A stretch of DNA of 64,000 nucleotides from Corbicula japonica. Its lineage: Eukaryota; Mollusca; Bivalvia; Venerida; Cyrenidae. Below, piece by piece: positions 31,185-44,422 of the stretch; the stretch's first letter is position 1; the number at the start of each line of letters is the position of its first letter. The stretch is from NCBI GenBank assembly GCA_038501625.1, contig JAZAYU010000714.1, forward strand, positions 1 through 64,000, read 5' to 3'. A program made the translations under genes and the position numbers. Under the pieces are notes generated by a model, which did not search any database, was not told where the DNA came from, and saw only the letters and a list, made by a program, of their open reading frames with translations.

Positions 31185-34100
31185 CTTTGGTGCATACGCC
31201 ATTCCCTTGATTGAATCGATCTGTCTAGTTTGCTCAAGTTGAACGTCAGCATTGAATGGATGGAATGATCCAAAGACATAACCAAATCATGAGCAAAAAA
31301 AAACAACAACAGTTGTCACGTACATTGCAATTACTGCATCTTATCTTGACAAAAAGGGAAAACAAACCGAGAAAGTCACTAGTTTTGTATCTGAGCAAAA
31401 GTAAAATAGGCTCATTATAATTTCATTGTGTTTCTTGGTGCTGAAATAAGTGAAAATAAGTTTTGTGTGCAAACTTCAAGAATGCAAAGCTAACATGCAT
31501 ATTTGAAAAGGTATTACCTGTGTGTACAGCTCTGGAACCATTTCAGTGCGCAGCTTACATAAATGTGTTGTTGCAAACTTGACATTATTAGTGGACGGAA
31601 ACAGATATTTAAGGGACAACTTACTCTGTGAACTGATTGCTCCACTGATTTCAAATGTATCTGACCCAATTCAATAAATGAAGCAGAATCAAAAGGTTTA
31701 CATGATGTTGCAGTTTAGCTTAAATGCAATTTACCAGTTTGACCTTGTTTGCACATTAACAGGACACAATAATGTGCAAAATACAATTGCTACAGGAGAT
31801 ATATAAATGATTAGTTAATATATTTGTTATTATATGTTCTAACACCTTAACCTGCGTAATTATTGACATTTTTCATGTATTAAGAAAACATCTGATCTTT
31901 CATAAATGTGTTATCTGCAACAGTTATCTGTATGCAATGTTTCGTTTAAAAACATTTCATTTGCTCTTATTACTACATTTAAACATATTATATACATAAA
32001 TGATAAATAAACAGAAAATCAAACAGGCATGGGCATAATGTTCTAACATCATTTTGCGCTCTTCGCTAAATGTCATAAAGCAAATATTCCATAGTTATGC
32101 ACGGTTTTGTAACATGTTTAGGTTTAAAAAAGTCATTTCTTTATGTAACATTTTTGCTTCAAGGAAGGAATAAAGTCAATTTCCCTTTCCGTAATGCGCC
32201 CAATTAATAAAGCCCAATATGTATTTCTGTGGATCCGGGTTTATTTTGACAAATTTATCTATCATCAAATATCTTCATTTTTCGCAAGATTATCGTTTAT
32301 GTTTGCACCTAAATGTTCTAATATGCTAATTGATTTTGAAACTTTTCAAACATCATAGTTTTGTATAATGCCAATAACGTGTTTGTTTTATATTCCGTTT
32401 TGTTTGGTGCATTTAATTATTTTCATTATTTTAACTTTGCCCAAACTAATTCATCCCGTGGGACCAAACTATTTCAATTTCCAGTTATTTAACTTCGTGA
32501 TACATGTACTTTGCAATTGCATATGCTTCTAGCGCAAGACGATGACTCATTTGTTTCTTTAATAGTGTATAAGAATCATTTTGGGGTTGGGTTTTTTTTA
32601 CTATTTCTTCCGTTCCAAATTATGAATACGTAAAACGAAATCAGATGACGAAGTCACACATATTTCAAAATATATGTCCTTCTTATTATAAAAAAATGCA
32701 TCAAATGATTATGCTGTTCAACACTGTATCTTTTCTGTAAATTCTTTGTAAATAGGCAGTCAGTTAGGCAAAAATTATGTCTAAAATGTTTCTCGTTTTA
32801 CAAATGCATGTATTCGGAACTGAAAAACATGTTATAGTCAATTAGGAGGTTCAAAATAGTTCCGCATGTACAGAATCATTAGAGATAAATGAAAATTTGC
32901 GCAAAAACCGGGTTCGCATTTTATTTAGATTTTTCTAGCAAAAATGTCACCAGACGGTCAAACAAGCGTATAGATACAACATATCCAAAAGTCGAAGAGT
33001 AAATCATATCAGCCTCTGACTGAACTATCAATTGGTGGCAAACCAAACTGTCAGTTCTTAAAGAAGTGATTCATCACATTTAAACTAAGTGCAAATATAT
33101 TTTTTAATTTTGCTTTGTAATTTCTTACACTGCTTCACATGTTTCACGAGTAAGTTTAAGTTTCTTATATAAAGTTCATTTTCACTTCAAAATTTGTTGT
33201 TATTCTTGACCAAATAAAAATGTGCATATACATGTTATGATATATATTGCTGTTTAATATGCAAAAGAAATGTGAGTATTATTACATTTGTTGATGAATG
33301 TCTTATTTCTGATAAATCCATTATCCTCTTTGATATACATAATATTTATTTCATGTAATTTGTAGAAACTATAAGTTATATTACTACAATGTGACTGTTT
33401 ATTAAACAGATGTTTTGATATTTACCGGTCAGAAAAAGAAGTTCTTGTTCGAACAAACATATAAAGGTGTTTATATAATGGCGAAACAATTTCCGACGAC
33501 TGCGTCAAAATGGTGCTTGATTAGCCAAAGTATTTCTAATTTCTATAAATAACTACGTTTTCAGATTCAGTCTGTCAAGAGTATAGTTTTAAATAAATTT
33601 CTCATTTTTTTGAAGACTAGAGTTTCATATCACCAGTCATTCTTTTTTTGCAGAGAGACTTGCAGAAGCTGATTCTTTAGGTATTTGTTTTTATGTAGTA
33701 ACTATCATAGAAGTTTTAACGTTTTCTCCATCACCAAACAAGCCAACCCATTTGTAACACGATCACATAATAGGCTTGCTATTAAATTTTCCTGTGTTGT
33801 ATATGGAGAATAAAAATAGTCACCCCTGGGTTACTAAGGGTGAAGGTTAGGCTTTTATCGGGGTATGGCTCAGATATATAAGCTTTATATTGTATGTTGT
33901 AAATAGAAATTCGTAGAAAATACGTGAACATGCTATTTTAATGATTTCATGTTGCTGTAATTGACATGGCGAAATGTCAGTGGTCATAAAAGGATTCCAT
34001 ATATACATATATGTTTGTTTTGTACATAAACTCATCAAAAGCGAGTACTTTAAACATGTGACTGTTTATTTTTGTTTGAATTGTCAATTATTTCAATAAG

Positions 34101-35190
34101 CAAGCATACATTTGTTTATTAAAATGGAAACATAACATTTTCAGTGTTATTCTTTAGCCTTTAAACAAATGAATGAATGAATTAAATATATGGCATTCAT
34201 ATCAGGAAGAATATTTTAAATGGTCCTAATAATCAAACATCATGCTGTACAACTTAGAATACTACTTATGTACACTTGTGATTCATTCATTTTTAACTAC
34301 ACGGAATCGAAGCAAACTATTACAAGCATAAGGGTTGTCCACCCGAGATTGCCGAAGAATAAGCAATCAAACATGTATGTTTTAATAATTTTTTTTTTCC
34401 TGAAACAACTATGTTGTGCATAGCTTTTGAATTTTAATTGACTATCTTGTCATATTACTACCAAACTGAAGAAGTACTTTTTAATGCGATTAAACCACTG
34501 TTGTTGATGCCATGTAAAACCCCTCGGCTTATGATGATTGACAAGTACATTAGTGGCATATAGTCGAGAAAAGTACCTCGTAGAATCTTTATTTTTCAAG
34601 AAAACGAAAGGCTCATTTCTCTTAAATGCAAGACAATTTTCCATTGGATATATTCTACAATTAAAGAAAATATTTAAATGGATATGTCGTAGAAAAGTAT
34701 TATTTTGACGACGTCTATTCTCATATTACCCAGGTATGGGGATACCGATACAGTCTGAATGAAGATCGGTTGTTTGTATGAAAAGATTTTGGACCTGATT
34801 AGTAAAGTAGAATTGAACCAATCATCGACTCATTGTAAAATAATTTTACTACCTTTTCTTGAATTGTATCTAGAACATAAATTTCGTTTTTCTTCGATAA
34901 CCACACTTCTCTGGAACCTACGCTTCAGTCTTCTCTCTTTTCCGAAGCTACAGAAATATTTTCAAATGAACAGATGAACACTTTAACCTGATATTTATTT
35001 TTTTAAGTTTACAAATATAATAAATATTAAATGTATTAAACTCTTTCAACTGTTTGACACATTTTGACATATTTACAACTCGTTTTATTTCAAATTGTCC
35101 GGACATCGCTTTTAAGTCGGATCACAAGGACACATCGAAGTGCTTGAAATGATGGATCGAAATTGTAAGTAAGTTATTAATTGGTTTAAA
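31185..35190. other. 3' UTR and downstream intergenic sequence
   Basis: The host 3' UTR begins at 31185. An AATAAA at 31673-31678 is a plausible poly(A) signal, but others follow (for example near 32170), so the transcript end is undecided. Beyond about 32 kb I see no gene and no repeat shared with the rest of the window. Confidence 0.45.
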
Positions 35191-35194
35191 TATT

Positions 35195-35350
35195 GAGTTG
35201 CGCTCAACCCGGGGCTAGGCGGCGTGGGCAGTAATGTGCATTCCCATTACTGCCCAGGCCAATGTCAGATGGAATGCATGAATGCTCAATCAAACCGAGC
35301 CTGCAGTATTTTCATATTTTCGTGTTCGGTGGCTTTCAAAGTTCCCTTTT
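35195..35350 (-). repeat. R2 repeat, hairpin module
   Basis: GCGCTCAACCCGGGGCTAGG, then GGGCAGTAATG..CATTACTGCCC (a hairpin), then GCTCAATCAAACCGAGC (a second hairpin) and CGTGTTCGGTGGCTTTCAAA. This is the clearest R2 end in the window. Confidence 0.7.
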
Positions 35351-35611
35351 CATATATTTCATAATAAATGCCAAAATTGTTGTGTAACAAACCGCTGTTC
35401 GGTAAGTGAGTTGTCTTGGTGACTGAACCCACCCATCTAATGGACAATCTTACATGCAATAGCATGGAAACACACAAAAGAAAACAGCTAATGGCTATGT
35501 CAAGGAAAATGTATAGAGACTCGATGACTTGTCCCAGGCCAGGGTACTAGGGGTTGAATCAGCAGATCATAATGGACGGTACAAAAACACCTAATGAGTT
35601 TGTGTATCTTT

Positions 35612-35890
35612 TTCAAAAAAAGTGAAACATGCATATCGGAAATTGCCACGTCCAGAAAATAAAGCCTATCAACTCAGCCAAATAGTAGAGAAAACAATTA
35701 ACGAACAGGGTACCGACTTACAACGGTAAGTGGTAAAATAATTTGTTACGGAGGGCTTAACCAGGTTCTAGGGTGCACCAACCTTACACTTGCCCCAACA
35801 GGTTCTCGTGTAATTAGGTATTCTTGTTAAGTTGTTCAAGAAACCGTCATTCAGTCGTAAAACCTGCCATCGTCTTGCAACCAAAGAGCA
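35612..35890 (+). repeat. R1 repeat, partial
   Basis: + strand order of R1 landmarks: GTGAAACATGCATATCGG, CACGTCCAG, AACCAGGTTCTAGGGTGCAC, CTTGCCCCAACAGGTTCTC, and ACCTGCCATCGTCTTGCAACC. Internal deletions relative to the copy at 8277. Confidence 0.7.
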
Positions 35891-38800
35891 AAGAAAAGCG
35901 ATTTACTTAAGATATGTCCATCTATTGTTCAGAAACTTTAACTGAGACTGCTGGACTTGTTGCAAAAAAAGAAAGCGAGTTAAATGTTGAAAAGTCATAT
36001 GTTGACAAAGAGAACCTCTAAACGTCTGAGCTTTTAAATAATAAAAGTGAATTTCCATAAATTATGTAAAAACTTTTAATGAACAGTAAGATTTTGCATA
36101 AAGTGTCAGAATTTAAACCGCCACAGGTAAAAACACAAAAACGGATAAAGAAATCTAATTCGTGTACTTACTTTACACGGATAAAGGTATTAAGTACGAA
36201 ATTGATGCTTCACCGCGAGAGAAGCAAATGAGGTCAATAAAATATATGCGTATTCTAACGTTAGCAGAATGAAATAATCGCCGTCCCGCCAGAATCAACA
36301 AAAAAAAAAACGTCAAGCAAATAAAACGTCATGGAAAAATGGGCATTACGAAATACCATTATATACCTTTTGACTTCAAACAACTTGTTCTCACCTTTTT
36401 ACGATATATCGCTTCGATATCCGTCATGATGTTTGTTACTGCAAATAATCATGTTACAAACGAAATATTAATTTAATATTGTATTTGGTATTTGACATTG
36501 CGAAGGTGTTATCTTTTATTATGCATTTATAAAATATTATGGACTGTCACTTTAATAAACCTAAATAGATTTGTTATTAAACCTTATAATATGTTCATTG
36601 ATGACCTTTAGAAGTGATTTTAAAAGCACATATACCTAAGTTTATGTGTACAATGTATTCATTGATTTATTTGCACTAACGAAGATCCTCAATAATAATG
36701 ATATGAAAGGGGCAGTTTAACGGTCCTCCAAGTCAGCAGTGTTCAGAATCGGAATTCAGATTATTATTTTCATGCTTTATATGAAAGTGCATGATTCCAA
36801 TAGTTCTAGATGTGAAGATTTATCGCCACACATCAGGCAACCATCTGCAGCCACAAGGACATTACTGCCACGGAAAATGATACATTAGATTTAGAAAAGT
36901 GGTGCACTTTTCCGTTTGATTATTAAGTTAATACTAATGCCGAAAGAGGTCACTTTCATTTTTAAGTGATTCACAAACGAAGAAATATGTGAGTTTAATG
37001 TAAAGCGATAGTTATTTTAGTAACTCAGTGGCAGTGGAAATAATGAAAGCCTAAACCTGTTCAACTTTCAACTGGTACGGTCGGTCACTGTAGAAAATCA
37101 CAAACTCAATTAATTGGTATTAAAAGAAATTTTATTTGCTATACAGACATATTTTATAGTGGATAGATGTATTTTTGTTGTAAACGTCCTGTCCCCCTCC
37201 TAGCAATCGCATTCGAAGGTGTTAACGAATATGTATCCTTTTTTTCTTATGTTTTACTGCTTGTGTTGTGGAGATAAGTAACTGCAAAAACACAATGTAT
37301 TTAGATAAAAATGAAGTTGTTAAAGTACACACCAATGTACACCAATGTATTTAAATAAAAATGAAGTTGTTAAAGTAAACTTGTGTGTAAGTAAACTTAA
37401 AACAAAACGTAGTGTCACAAAGTTAAGTAAATTATATTTCGTGACATTTTTCAATAGTAATTACTGTTTCAGTATTCATAGATAAGTTCAAAACACATTT
37501 AGTTCTTAGTAACCACAAATCACAAAGGTCGTTAACCTGGAAAAAAGGCAAACATGCATTTTCATTTTTGTTAAGCATTTGCTGTTTTTATGTGCTTTCA
37601 CAAGACAATATTTTACCTTATCTTAAACTTTGGTAAGATGCCGTTTCTTTCTTGAGACTGTTCTTTCCTAACTTTAAACAACACAAATCTTTTATATATC
37701 GATTAAAGCATTACAATATCAATTCAACAAAACTAAGTTTTTTACCATGGACCTTATTTCCATTACATGGCATTCTTAAATCCTAAGTACAGTGCATAGG
37801 TTATTTTCAACCCTGGGTAGATCGGCCTCAGTAATCTAAACCGGCAACAGTTTCATTATATTCCGTGCTTGACGACTTTAAGTGATCTCATTTTAACTTG
37901 TTTATATGAAAATAAATATTGTACAGGTTTAATTTCACTTAAAAGGCTCGCTGCAAATTGTAAATTGCAAAACTAAAGTTGTTCATATGAGTCCTGATAA
38001 TGCAAATCAATATTAAATTGTCTAGGCTGTCCCCTTAATGAATATTCATTAAGCATATTCAATAAACATTTAAATTGTAGTCCTGGACCATTTTCATTGA
38101 CAAACTCTTTAGGTTTTGATTATAACCCTTCGCAAAATAGCTGCGTTTTACTGTTTTAAGATTGTACACTATATTATTTTCTTGACGGAAAAATGGCAAG
38201 ATACACGCACAAACCTACCACAGAAGAATCATTATTTTCACTGATAGAAACTAGTTGTGGAATCAAGAATTTTCCCGATTATTGTTTGACTGTCGCATAC
38301 TGGAAATGGTTTATTTCATTCAGCAATGGATTTCATTTAAGCCTGATTATTTGGCTTTCAATGTATTTCCTCAGATTTCGTTTCACGCCAATCCTAAATT
38401 TTTGAGACCCTTTTGACCTCAAACTATAAGAAGCGCAATATGTTTCTTTTTCTTATTTTTTTCTTTTGAACACTCGATAAAATGAAGTATTTGTTTAATG
38501 AACTTAATGTAACGTAGTGGTTAATTCTTACAAAGGTCTTAGGGTGTAATAAGACGAACACTTGGTCACGTTCCAAAATTACTTTATATGTAGATCAGTT
38601 TTAACAGTTTATCTATTTATTGTAAAACATAAACAGTTCTTTCTCATAAGTATAAATATTCCTAGTAAATTTCTAAGTGAAATTTCCTAAATGCCTTACG
38701 TGGCCCATTCCGGCCGTCCGGCCGTTCACTTCTTCTCCAAAGATACAGAACAATATCTCTGGCTTTTATGCAATACCATAGACTGTTCATGCAGACTAAT

Positions 38801-39424
38801 TACTGTTCGAGATGACTGTTTGACATGAAGAATATATAAAACTACAATGACAGTTATATAACGTCTTGCTTAAACATGACAAGATCGAGTCCAATGTAAT
38901 TGAAAGATGCAGGTGAAGACATGAAATGACCTGTGGCTAAAATACTTTTGACCGAGCAAGTAATTAGTAAACAAACTAATTGATGTTATCTAGGAAAGGA
39001 TATTAGTAACTAAACAAGGCCCGTAATATATTTTAAAATATAAATGTTTAACACCTAATATGTTGGTAAATTATTAGCATAATTTCCTTATTACATTACA
39101 TTAAATTTACTTATAAACTTCATTATGAATATTAGTTGTTACTATAATAATTAGAAAGAACTTACAAATATCTATTATTCTCTCATTAATAATTGGTGAT
39201 AATGTTCCACGTTATGACTAAATTATGTTACTTTTATGGCGAAATTCATAAAAGGAATGTCGTCTGCTTACGTTTTGGACGTCAATTTAAGGTCTGACGT
39301 CAGCTGTTTGAAGATACCTTTGACGCGCCCCATATGTGAGACAACGACTTCGCAACTTTTATGTGTTAGTATTGATAATACGACATACAAGGAAATCAAT
39401 TAAAACATGGTAAAATCTACCGAA
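35891..39424. other. Intergenic, mostly featureless
   Basis: No gene supported; the 70-codon frame at 38193 has no domain. A tandem duplication of about 35 bp (AATGTATTTAGATAAAAATG at 37294, repeated at 37344) is present. A block near 38030-38100 with ATGAATATTCAT resembles the duplicated segments at 52140 and 57118. Confidence 0.45.
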
Positions 39425-39960
39425 CAGTGAAACATGCATATCAGCAATGGCCACATCAAGAAAACACATCATTACCATATAACTTAAACGCAGAGAGGAA
39501 AAGACACCACGGAGTTGTAGTATGGTCGATTTCAATAAGATCACCAAAACATTAACAAAATGAGAATCAAATAGGTTACCACCATGGAACGGTAATTGGC
39601 TGATCAATTTTACCGCTGGGACTGTAAACCCAGTTCTAGGGAGACCAATCTTGCCCAAAAATGCTTGTTGTCTTGGTGAACTACTTCCAACCCATCACTA
39701 AACTTGACAATAAAGCATTCAAAATTACACAAACATATCAAACATACGCCTCGTGCAAAATGATATGTACTCATTGAACTTACTTAGACATGAGGATCTG
39801 GAGTCAGATCAGCAAACACAAGGTGACAGATTTGAAAAATTCAGATCGAGCTTATAAAGTATTTCCCTAAAACCCGCAACCCGTAAAATCCTGCAACCGT
39901 CGTGCAAACAAAATGTTCTTCTTTATGTGAGTTGATCACCAAACATGCACAGCGCTGTAG
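39425..39960 (+). repeat. R1 dispersed repeat, near full length
   Basis: It spans GTGAAACATGCATATCAG to CATGCACAGCGCTGTAGAAT with the GGTTACCACCATGGAACGG, CCCAGTTCTAGGGAGACC, TGTTGTCTTGGTGAAC and CCTGCAACCGTCGTGCAA blocks in the same order as the 8277 copy. This fixes the unit at about 540-600 bp. Confidence 0.75.
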
Positions 39961-40068
39961 AATGGAGAATACTCGTCAAACTCAGAACATAAGACACATT
40001 TTTTACTAATTTTATGGAGTATTTATCATTAAAATCGCATAGTGCCTTTGTAAACTTTTGGGATTTCA

Positions 40069-40320
40069 TCGAGTTGGGAGTGTAACCAAAAGTAACAAAA
40101 TCGACCATAGCTATTATACAGAGAATAAACCAAGATGGGAAGAAACTGTTGTCTTCTGTCTGACAGCTAAGCAATCGCATTATTGTAGAATCACATACGT
40201 AGAATAATTGTTCAAATAACTTTTAATTAGAATTCATATTTGAAAAATGAGAATTTGAATCATCTATAACGGCGAATAAAGCCGCTACTGGCGTTTTTGT
40301 GACTTCAACCCCCACCTTGA
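40069..40320. mobile_element. MITE family C, second copy
   Basis: Ends TCGAGTTGGGAGTGTAACC and GACTTCAACCCCCACCTTGA are imperfect inverted repeats. The internal ACAGCTAAGCAATCGCATTA matches the copy at 28664. Confidence 0.6.
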
Positions 40321-40412
40321 TAAAATGTCAGTCGTTTCGGAATGCATGTAGGGATGGCATTTTCATAAAAAGAAGATTTATGTTGTTATGTTTTAAGTTG
40401 GAAGAGGATACT

Positions 40413-40946
40413 ATTCTTGCATACCGGATAAGTAGTTCCGCGTGATTTACCGGGGAAAGATAACGTTCGCGTGCTACATGAGTGACGTCACGTCTTCAAG
40501 TATCTGACGAAATTTATTCAAGTTAGTGACGTCATTTAGAAAATAAGGTTGACTTTAACGTCAATATTTCAGCGTAAGGAAACAAAATTTAGTTTGTATA
40601 CATGTACGCAAATGTCACGAACAGTAAAAGGTATGCAAGAAAAAGTATCTTGCATGGGACATTAGGTAAAGATAGAAAATTCTTGCATACCAGATCAGGT
40701 CATCCGGTGTTTTCACCCGTGTAGGAAATTTCGATTCTACACCCGCCCCCCCCCCCCCATGTAGAATGAGTCACGTGAGTGACGTCAAGTCTTCAATTAG
40801 TGACGTCATTTATCAAATAAGATTTGCGTTAATATCAATATTTCAGCATAAGGAAAAAAAGTTAGTAAAGATACACACAAATAATATGAACAGTAAAGGT
40901 ATGCAAGAAAAAAGTATCTTGCATGAGAAATTCGGTAAAGAAAGAA
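40413..40946. repeat. Two tandem units of about 266 bp with CRE-type sites
   Basis: ATTCTTGCATACC starts each unit (40413 and 40679). Each contains GAGTGACGTCA, then AGTGACGTCATTTA about 30-45 bp on, then ATATTTCAGC.TAAGGAAA and an end with GGTATGCAAGAAAAA, which inverts the unit start. A run of C lies at 40746-40758 in the second unit. The origin is unknown. Confidence 0.7.
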
Positions 40947-40950
40947 AAAT

Positions 40951-41190
40951 CTGTCACCTCGGGTGAACTGTTTTGGCGGGAACTCGGCAGGGCCTCGTTC
41001 CCACAAAACAGTTAACCTCGGTGACAGATTTTTCCATCTTCACCTCACACTCATGCATGATACTTATAATCTGTCACCTCGGGTGAACTGTTTTGGCGGT
41101 AACTCGGCAGAGCCTCGTTCCCGCAAAACGGTTCCCCTCGGTGACAGATTTTTCTATCTTCATCTCACACCCATGCAAGCTACTTATATA
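40951..41190. repeat. Two tandem 120-bp units, each with a 77-nt hairpin
   Basis: Hairpins 40951-41027 and 41071-41147: the arm CTGTCACCTCGGGTGAACTG continues into TTTTGGCGGGAAC and pairs with GTTCCCACAAAACAGTTAAC...GGTGACAG. About 30 bp pair, with a loop of about 10 nt. The inter-hairpin spacer (TTCACCTCACACTCATGCA) is also repeated. The open frame across it is a by-product. It directly follows the 266-bp tandem units. Confidence 0.75.
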
Positions 41191-44120
41191 CCACGCGGAA
41201 AAATTAAAATAATATGATCGGTATAGTAAGAAGATTCGTTGTGTATGTTGGAAGCCTTTCTATTCGCATTTACAGATTGTTTTAAAAATAGCGAGGAGAA
41301 TTTATATTACTTTTAGTTTTCTCAAATATATAAATCAACACTCCTGTCGGGATGACATAAACTAAAAAGCTCGTCTAGATCGGTGACTGTATTTGTAACA
41401 ACTGATTTATACAAAACATGCACAAGAACGACGTCCGGTGACGTCGCCGTAAAAGGCGCCAAATATAACGTCTGTAACGTCGCATAAATACGCGCTAAAT
41501 GATAACAACTCCATTAAACATTTGTTGATAAAAACCTTGCTGCAGTAGTGAAGTAGTTAAACTGCAGATGTATCGGCGATAAAACCTTCATTTTTGTCTT
41601 ATTTTTACGTTTAAATTTCTTTTCGTTATAGGAAGTAGTCCTGCTTCATTTGATTGACAAATAGTAGATTCAAATGCAGTACCGAAGACTTCAAGCACTG
41701 AACATGGACGTAAGAGTGATTATATACTCAATCCACATGTTGAAGAAAATTAACAAGAAAAACAACGATAACTGACCAAGTCATCAATTCGTTTAACTGA
41801 CCTTCCTATACGAAGAAAGACTTATTTATCTGTACCCAATTAATCCAAGTCTTTCTTTATCTGGTTTTGATTTTATGATATCCTGTTATTTAAAAAAAAA
41901 CATATTATATTTGTTAAGTGCTTTATGGAAGCGCGAGTCACCGTGTACTTCAATTCAGTGATGATCCTATAATTTCAATATCAATATAAATATATGTGTT
42001 CTGTGAGCTCGTTTTTAAATTTATAATACATTGAAATCTCATGTCAATTGTAAAAACGTGAAACATGAAAACTGAAATGAAACAACAATTTTCTAAGAAT
42101 AGAACGCAATGACAAAAACCAAGTTGATATTTCTACAGCTATGCATTTAATGAAAAAAATACAAAACATTGTTTTCTCACAGAACCCGCACATCAAGTAA
42201 TTTCAATGATTCTACAAGGCAGTGTAATATCTCGTATTATTTCAAGTTCTTGTTAGTTTAACGATAATTTCATAATTGCAAAACTGTCTTTGCAAAATTA
42301 TCTGTGATACATTCTACAACAATTATAGGTCGAAATCTGAGAGGCGCAGACTATCTCAACGACGAGAGATCTACGGAATATTCGTCGGTATTGTAATCAC
42401 GATCGTTAGACGCGAAGTGGCTTCAGTCACTTGGCTTGTATACTATGTATTTTCTAAATTAGTAAACCAAATTATATTTGATATCTTGTTGTTATTTAAA
42501 GTTAATAGATAACAGTCACAGTTAATAACAGCTTCGTATCAACCAATTTTATCAAATGTCGTGAACATTTATAATAATAGTTTAGAAAATATCCGTTTGT
42601 CTTTTTTTTTCATCGGTCTCTGTGGTAATTAAAAAAGAAAAAAAAAGAAACTTACATTCTCCGATTATTTGTTTGCTTGTTTTTCATTCTGTTATTCATT
42701 AAAAAAAATAAAATATAGATATAGTTCTTTGTTTTAAATCATGCAACTTAATTCAAGATCAATAATTGAATGGTGGTCATCGTTGATTTTACTCTAATGT
42801 ACAAGCATGTTATTTCGGTTTAAGTTGAGTAAGTCACATGATTTGTGTCGCTTCCATGCTCTAATTTTAGCATTTTTTACGACATTAAACAACTTTAAAA
42901 CCTTAAGATAGATTGTAAAGGTACAGTTAGACATTTTGAGTGTTTAAAAATGATTATAAAACTCAAAAATATAAGTAACAGGGACTTACAAAAAAATTAA
43001 AATTCTTGAGATTTAACAAATTTGTACAATCTCAGTAATACTCGTATGTTTCAGTCGGAAACTTAAATGTAACTTTGGTTTAAACCAGGCTCACATTAAA
43101 GTTCAAATGATAGCATGCGAAAAGTGGCAATGAAACAAAAATCAATGTAGACAAGTTAAATTGACACCAGACAGCAAACATGCTCAGAAGCAAAACGTTA
43201 ATTTAGGGAAGTTAGTTGCGTACAACTATGTGTACCCAGCTCACGTTTGTCCTAATTAGAAAATATTTTGTTGTTTTTAAATTGAAGATTTTCGAGCATA
43301 AGGATGAAAATTATACATTAAAAGCTTAGAGGTCAAATAACCGCTACGTTTACCTTGTCAAATTGTTCACTGAATCATTCATCGACTTAAATTGAATCAA
43401 TTGTGAGTATGTGTTTTATGTACGTTTTGGCAGAGATTGACCATTTAACGCAGACCATCCAACTACAATAAAGATCATGCTTATTTCAATTGTCAAGACA
43501 CTGACTATTGTCTTCAGTATATTTGACATTTATTGGATTCGATTTCTTCTTCATGACAGCAACCTATTATCCCGGGTTAGCGTGTTTGGTTTCGTCAGGA
43601 TATATGTAATCCATTGATGCCTTGATGCTTATATACTGGCATTTTCTACACTTAAATCCCTAGTGGACGATTTGGTCGGAACTTGTTAAAAATGATACGA
43701 AACTGATAACAGTGTTATATAGATTTTCCTGAAAAGAAAACTTGTGAAATAAGTTAGAAAATCTTTTTCAATTTTTTAATTATCCTTAATTATCCTACAA
43801 TATGAAATAAATGTAATACAAGTTTTACAATAGGACAAGAATTAGAAATGTTTGGAAGTTTTTTTCATGGATTTAATTTTACAAAGTAAACCATTAGAAG
43901 AAATTTAAAAACGCAATGTCTTCGGGATACATAAAACATCATAGATCTACTTTAACATTCGAATATAATAATCAAACTTTAACGAAATCTTCTTTCTTGT
44001 ATCTTATTTGCATAAAGTTATTATATTAAGTACTATTTTACCTTGTATCAATATATGAATTGTGCGAAGGTTTTCTTTGTAATCCTTAGGTTTTCTTTCA
44101 ACAATTTACTCCATATAAAT
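41191..44120. other. Intergenic; one copy of module M near its end
   Basis: No gene supported. It contains the most upstream copy of module M (43432-43690), listed separately. Otherwise AT-rich. Confidence 0.45.
43432..43690. repeat. Module M, copy 1
   Basis: Contains AATTGTCAAGACACTGACTA, CAGCAACCTATTATCCCGGG, TTAGCGTG and GTCAGGATATATGTAATCC. Four more copies lie at 48.9, 53.3, 61.6 and 63.6 kb. An ATT-GTC frame of about 50 codons is open across it here, but not in all copies. Confidence 0.65.
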
Positions 44121-44124
44121 GGGT

Positions 44125-44290
44125 TATAGCTCATTGCCGAAAAGTGTATATCTAGATCAACCGGCTCATCCGTGCCATATACTCAGGATCTGTAGATTTT
44201 TGAAAAAAATATACTAGTGTATATCCTGATCACACGGAAAGCGGGTGGCTGATCTTGATCTACTCGTGTCGCACACGCGAAAAATGTTTT
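44125..44290 (-). repeat. Family D dispersed repeat fragment
   Basis: ACTAGTGTATATCCTGATCA and ATCTACTCGTGTCGCACACG match the segment at 47155-47365 in the same order (actagtgtatatcc...ggatcgacactcatcacacatgcg). Both are on the - strand. Confidence 0.5.
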
Positions 44291-44389
44291 TATGAAGTAA
44301 ATTGTCAAAATATTACAGTTTATTAGCGTTCTGTTTTTTTTACTATCCATTAATACTATCAGACCGTTAGCAATACAAGACAACATCAA

Positions 44390-44422
44390 GACACAGGAGC
44401 ACACCGGGATTCGATCCTGCAT
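44390..44422 (-). repeat. tRNA-like B-box flank, left of LINE
   Basis: The reverse complement reads GGATCGAATCCCGGTGTGC, a pol III B-box-like motif. The matching A-box side (GGCTAGGCGCTGACCGG on the - strand) lies at 45606-45623, on the far side of the LINE. The LINE thus appears to have split a tRNA-like unit. Confidence 0.45.

Noticed and set aside
40963..41217. 84-codon ORF with an internal repeat (NCFGGNSA)
   Set aside because: It is produced by the tandem hairpin repeat; the sequence is explained by base pairing.
43480..43620. Resemblance of the module M frame (VKTLTIVFSIFDIYW) to a GPCR transmembrane segment 6
   Set aside because: The frame is broken in copy 5, no other receptor segments were found nearby, and short hydrophobic similarity is weak evidence.
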